From Faecalibacterium sp. UBA7177 (GTDB taxonomy: Bacteria; Bacillota; Clostridia; Oscillospirales; Ruminococcaceae): 5,925 nucleotides of DNA. The DNA lies in contig DKVN01000032.1 in NCBI GenBank assembly GCA_002491225.1, positions 541 through 6,465 of the forward strand. Direction: 5' to 3'. Positions 4,265-5,925 of this stretch are shown here, piece after piece (positions within the stretch are counted from its first letter, which is position 1; each line of letters starts with the position of its first letter). The position numbers and the translations under genes were made by a program. Below the pieces are notes generated by a model. That model was not told where the DNA came from and ran no database searches. It saw nothing but the letters and a program-made list of their open reading frames with translations.

Positions 4265-4427
4265 TTTGCCCGGCGGCGGGTGGGGCGGGCGCGGTGCGGC
4301 AAACGTGTGCAAAAGCCGCTCTTGCGTTTTGGGGCGGGGTGCGGTAGGATAAAAGGGAAAAAGCGCGCCGCAGCGCGTCCGCGGGGCTCACCGCCCCGCC
4401 CGCGCCGCCGGGCAAACGAAATGGCCG
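4254..4427. repeat. Long imperfect inverted repeat flanking the aminotransferase promoter
   Basis: The left arm 4254-4288 and right arm 4391-4427 are reverse complements, with two mismatches and a 2-bp indel. The core of 19 bp (4260-4278 with 4403-4421) is perfect. The arms bracket about 100 bp containing the promoter at 4322-4350. No target duplication is obvious. The rest of the 4264-4458 spacer is GC-rich, and I see no gene in it. Confidence 0.7.
4322..4350 (+). promoter_or_regulatory. Probable promoter of the aminotransferase gene
   Basis: TTGCGT (4322-4327), 17 bp, TAGGAT (4345-4350) followed by aaaagg. The start near 4357 would give a leader of about 100 nt that includes the right arm of the inverted repeat. 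Confidence 0.5.
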
Positions 4428-4458
4428 GGCGGGCGGCGGCAGGAGAGGGGGATGGGAG

Positions 4459-5637
4459 ATGATCCCACAACAGTATCGGGAGATGCTCTCGCACAAATCG
4501 GTGATCCGCCAGATTTCGGAGTACGGGGCGGCGCGGGCCGCTGAGGTCGGGGCCGAAAACGTCTTTGATTACAGCCTGGGCAATCCGTCGGTGCCCGCGC
4601 CGGCGGCCTTTACCGCCGAGATGCAGCGCCTTTTGGCCGAGGCCGAGCCGGTGGCGCTGCACGGGTACAGCCCCAGCCTCGGCATCCCGGCGGTGCGGGA
4701 GGCGGTGGCCGAGAGCCTCGCGCGGCGGTTCGGGCTGCCGTATGAGGCGCGCCACATCTTTATGACCAGCGGCGCGGCCGGGGCCATCGCCCACGCGCTG
4801 CGGGCGGTCTGCGAGCCGGGGGATGAGGTCGTCACCTTCGCGCCCTGCTTCCCCGAGTACGGGCCGTATGTGGCCGGGGCGGGGCTGCGCCTGCGGTACG
4901 CCGCCAGCCGGGCCGACCTGCAGCCCGACCTCGAGAGCCTCGCCGCGCTCCTCGGGCCCAAAACCGCGGCGGTGCTGATCAACACCCCCAACAACCCCAC
5001 CGGGGCGGTCTACTCGGCCGGGAGCCTCGCCGGGCTGGCCGAAGTCCTGCGCGCCGAGAGCGCGAGGCGAGGGCGGCCGATCTATCTCATCTCGGACGAG
5101 CCCTACCGCGAGATCGACTTTACCGGAACAGCACCCTATGTGGCCAGCTTTTACAAGGATACATTGACCTGCTACTCTTTCTCGAAGAGCCTCTCGCTGC
5201 CGGGGGAGCGGATCGGGTATCTGGCGGTGCGGCCGGGCTGCGAGGGGGAGGAGGTGCTGGCCGACATCTGCGGGCAGATCAGCCGCGGCACCGGGCACAA
5301 CTGCCCGCCCAGCATCATCCAGCTGGCGGTGGCGAAGGTGCTGGAGCGGACGGCCGACCTCACGGTCTACCGCACCAACATGGGGCTGATGTACGCCGAG
5401 CTGACCGCGCTGGGGTTTGACTGCCAGAAGCCGGGCGGGACCTTTTATATCTTCCCGAGGGCGCTCGAGCCGGACGCGGTGGCCTTTTGTGAGCGGGCGA
5501 AGCGGTACGATCTCTTGCTGGTGCCGAGCGACAGCTTTGGGTGTAAGGGGTATTTTCGGATGGCGCTCTGCACCGACACCGACAAGGTGCGGCGCAGCCT
5601 GCCCGCGCTGCGGGCGCTGGCCGAGAGCTACCGGTGA
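4459..5637 (+). CDS. Fold-type I PLP-dependent aminotransferase (class I/II), 392 aa
   Basis: It is predicted to transfer an amino group between an amino acid and a 2-oxo acid using pyridoxal phosphate in the cytoplasm. Seen in order: GNP near the N-terminus; YSPSLGIPAVREAVA; the cofactor phosphate loop SGAAGA (104-109); NTPNNPTG (175-182, N179 the ring-contacting Asn); DEPY (D213 binds the ring nitrogen, Y216 the ring oxygen); SFSKSLSLPGERIGY with Schiff-base lysine K243 and phosphate-binding R251; and FRMALC with R367, the usual carboxylate-binding Arg. Length is normal for the aspartate-aminotransferase-like family. Substrate cannot be read from sequence; aspartate, aromatic or alanine type are all possible. 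The start at 4459 follows a G-rich purine SD (GAGGGGG, 4445-4451) at 7 nt. Unlike many such genes it is not in a visible operon: terminators lie on both sides. Confidence 0.93.
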   Translation: MIPQQYREMLSHKSVIRQISEYGAARAAEVGAENVFDYSLGNPSVPAPAAFTAEMQRLLAEAEPVALHGYSPSLGIPAVREAVAESLARRFGLPYEARHIFMTSGAAGAIAHALRAVCEPGDEVVTFAPCFPEYGPYVAGAGLRLRYAASRADLQPDLESLAALLGPKTAAVLINTPNNPTGAVYSAGSLAGLAEVLRAESARRGRPIYLISDEPYREIDFTGTAPYVASFYKDTLTCYSFSKSLSLPGERIGYLAVRPGCEGEEVLADICGQISRGTGHNCPPSIIQLAVAKVLERTADLTVYRTNMGLMYAELTALGFDCQKPGGTFYIFPRALEPDAVAFCERAKRYDLLLVPSDSFGCKGYFRMALCTDTDKVRRSLPALRALAESYR

Positions 5638-5688
5638 GACGGTTTTGCGAAGAAAAAACAGGCGGTTCCGGTTTGTTCCAAAGCCGGG

Positions 5689-5697
5689 TGATATACT
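5689..5697 (+). promoter_or_regulatory. Extended -10 promoter just before a terminator
   Basis: TGA followed by TATACT (5692-5697) is an extended -10; no -35 is seen at a normal distance. The start near 5704 would place the terminator hairpin almost at the 5' end of the transcript. It may serve the gene at 5829 by read-through, make a tiny RNA, or be chance. Confidence 0.4.
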
Positions 5698-5710
5698 GAG
5701 AGCGAACAAA

Positions 5711-5750
5711 GAGCACGACATGGCCAGATGGCTGTGCCGTGCTTTTTTGT
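5711..5750 (+). terminator. Rho-independent terminator after the aminotransferase gene
   Basis: A 13-position stem (5713-5725 with 5730-5742, loop agat, one A-C mismatch and two G-U pairs) is followed by six T (5743-5748). It is the natural 3' end of the aminotransferase mRNA, about 110 nt after its stop. Confidence 0.85.
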
Positions 5751-5828
5751 GTGCGGCCGCCATAGGAGAGGGCGGCGGGTGGGACGGCGGGACGGAACAG
5801 ACCGAACACAGGGAAAGGAGTGGCAGGG

Positions 5829-5925
5829 ATGAAGCTGAACATCACGGGCAAGAGCGCGCAGGTGGTGGCCGCGGCCAAAAAGACCGCGCGCAAGGCCCCG
5901 CAGGTGCTGCGGGACGAGGGCGGCG
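5829..5925 (+). CDS. Start of a gene of unknown function, 3'-truncated
   Basis: ATG at 5829 follows AAGGAG (5815-5820) with 8-nt spacing, a textbook ribosome site. The 32 visible residues begin MKLNITGKSAQVV and continue as a Lys/Arg/Ala-rich, probably helical stretch (AAAKKTARKAPQVL) followed by an acidic turn. No signal peptide or motif is visible. I do not recognise the family. No clear promoter is seen between the terminator at 5711-5750 and this gene, so it may depend on the extended -10 at 5689 or on a weak promoter. Confidence 0.6.
   Translation, partial: MKLNITGKSAQVVAAAKKTARKAPQVLRDEGG

Noticed and set aside
4421..4462. 13-codon mini-frame whose TGA overlaps the aminotransferase ATG (ATGA)
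   Set aside because: No Shine-Dalgarno in front of its ATG and no informative sequence; it could be chance in a GC-rich leader.
4204..5763. Minus-strand frame of 519 aa opposite the aminotransferase
   Set aside because: It mirrors a clear PLP enzyme, is rich in Arg/Pro/Gly as expected for a shadow of high-GC coding sequence, and ends by chance in the toxin-3 remnant.
5829..5925. Similarity of MKLNITGK to the start of hibernation-promoting factors
   Set aside because: Only the first few residues resemble that family; the following Lys/Ala-rich stretch does not, so no function is assigned.

Overview
The window comes from a strongly GC-rich bacterium. Codon third positions are almost all G or C in the flanking genes. 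The M56/BlaR1-type gene, the Hol-Tox-like small toxins and purine-rich Shine-Dalgarno sequences suggest a high-GC member of the Clostridia (Oscillospiraceae-like). That placement is inference; no rRNA or tRNA gene is present to confirm it.

Layout. (1) Bases 1-2130 (+) hold most of a BlaR1/MecR1-like M56 membrane metallopeptidase, cut by the window start. It has an unusual Ala-rich insertion before HExxH and a duplicated C-terminal domain. (2) Bases 2153-4237 hold the most interesting region: three tandem copies, with a period of about 355 bp, of a convergent two-RNA module. In each copy a strong consensus promoter on the + strand drives a short (about 90-95 nt) RNA that ends at a hairpin plus T-tract. 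In copies 1 and 2 an opposing minus-strand promoter (TTGCGA/TTGCGC, 17 bp, extended TATCAT) drives a leader of about 86 nt and a 28-residue hydrophobic peptide with a basic tail. This is the layout of a type I toxin-antitoxin system of the TxpA/Fst (putative holin-like toxin) kind. Copy 3 keeps the antitoxin RNA, but its toxin is cut down to the last eight codons. (3) Between copies 2 and 3 a complete ISAs1-family insertion sequence (2905-4070) has landed, with 21-bp ends and a perfect 10-bp target duplication. Removing the element and one target copy restores the tandem spacing. (4) Bases 4229-4458 are a GC-rich spacer with a rho-independent terminator, a long imperfect inverted repeat and a probable promoter. 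(5) Bases 4459-5637 (+) encode a fold-type I PLP aminotransferase, followed by a terminator (5711-5750) that lies just after an extended -10 promoter. (6) A new gene of unknown function starts at 5829 and runs off the window.

How the parts work together. The toxin modules are the only coherent system here. The sensor-peptidase and the aminotransferase look like unrelated chromosomal neighbours. Within a module, the toxin mRNA leader has the same sequence as the antitoxin RNA's own 5' region. The 3' part of the toxin mRNA is the antisense of that region. The full-length toxin mRNA can therefore pair its own 5' end with its 3' end, and the antitoxin RNA would compete for the same 3' segment. 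This is a prediction from sequence only.
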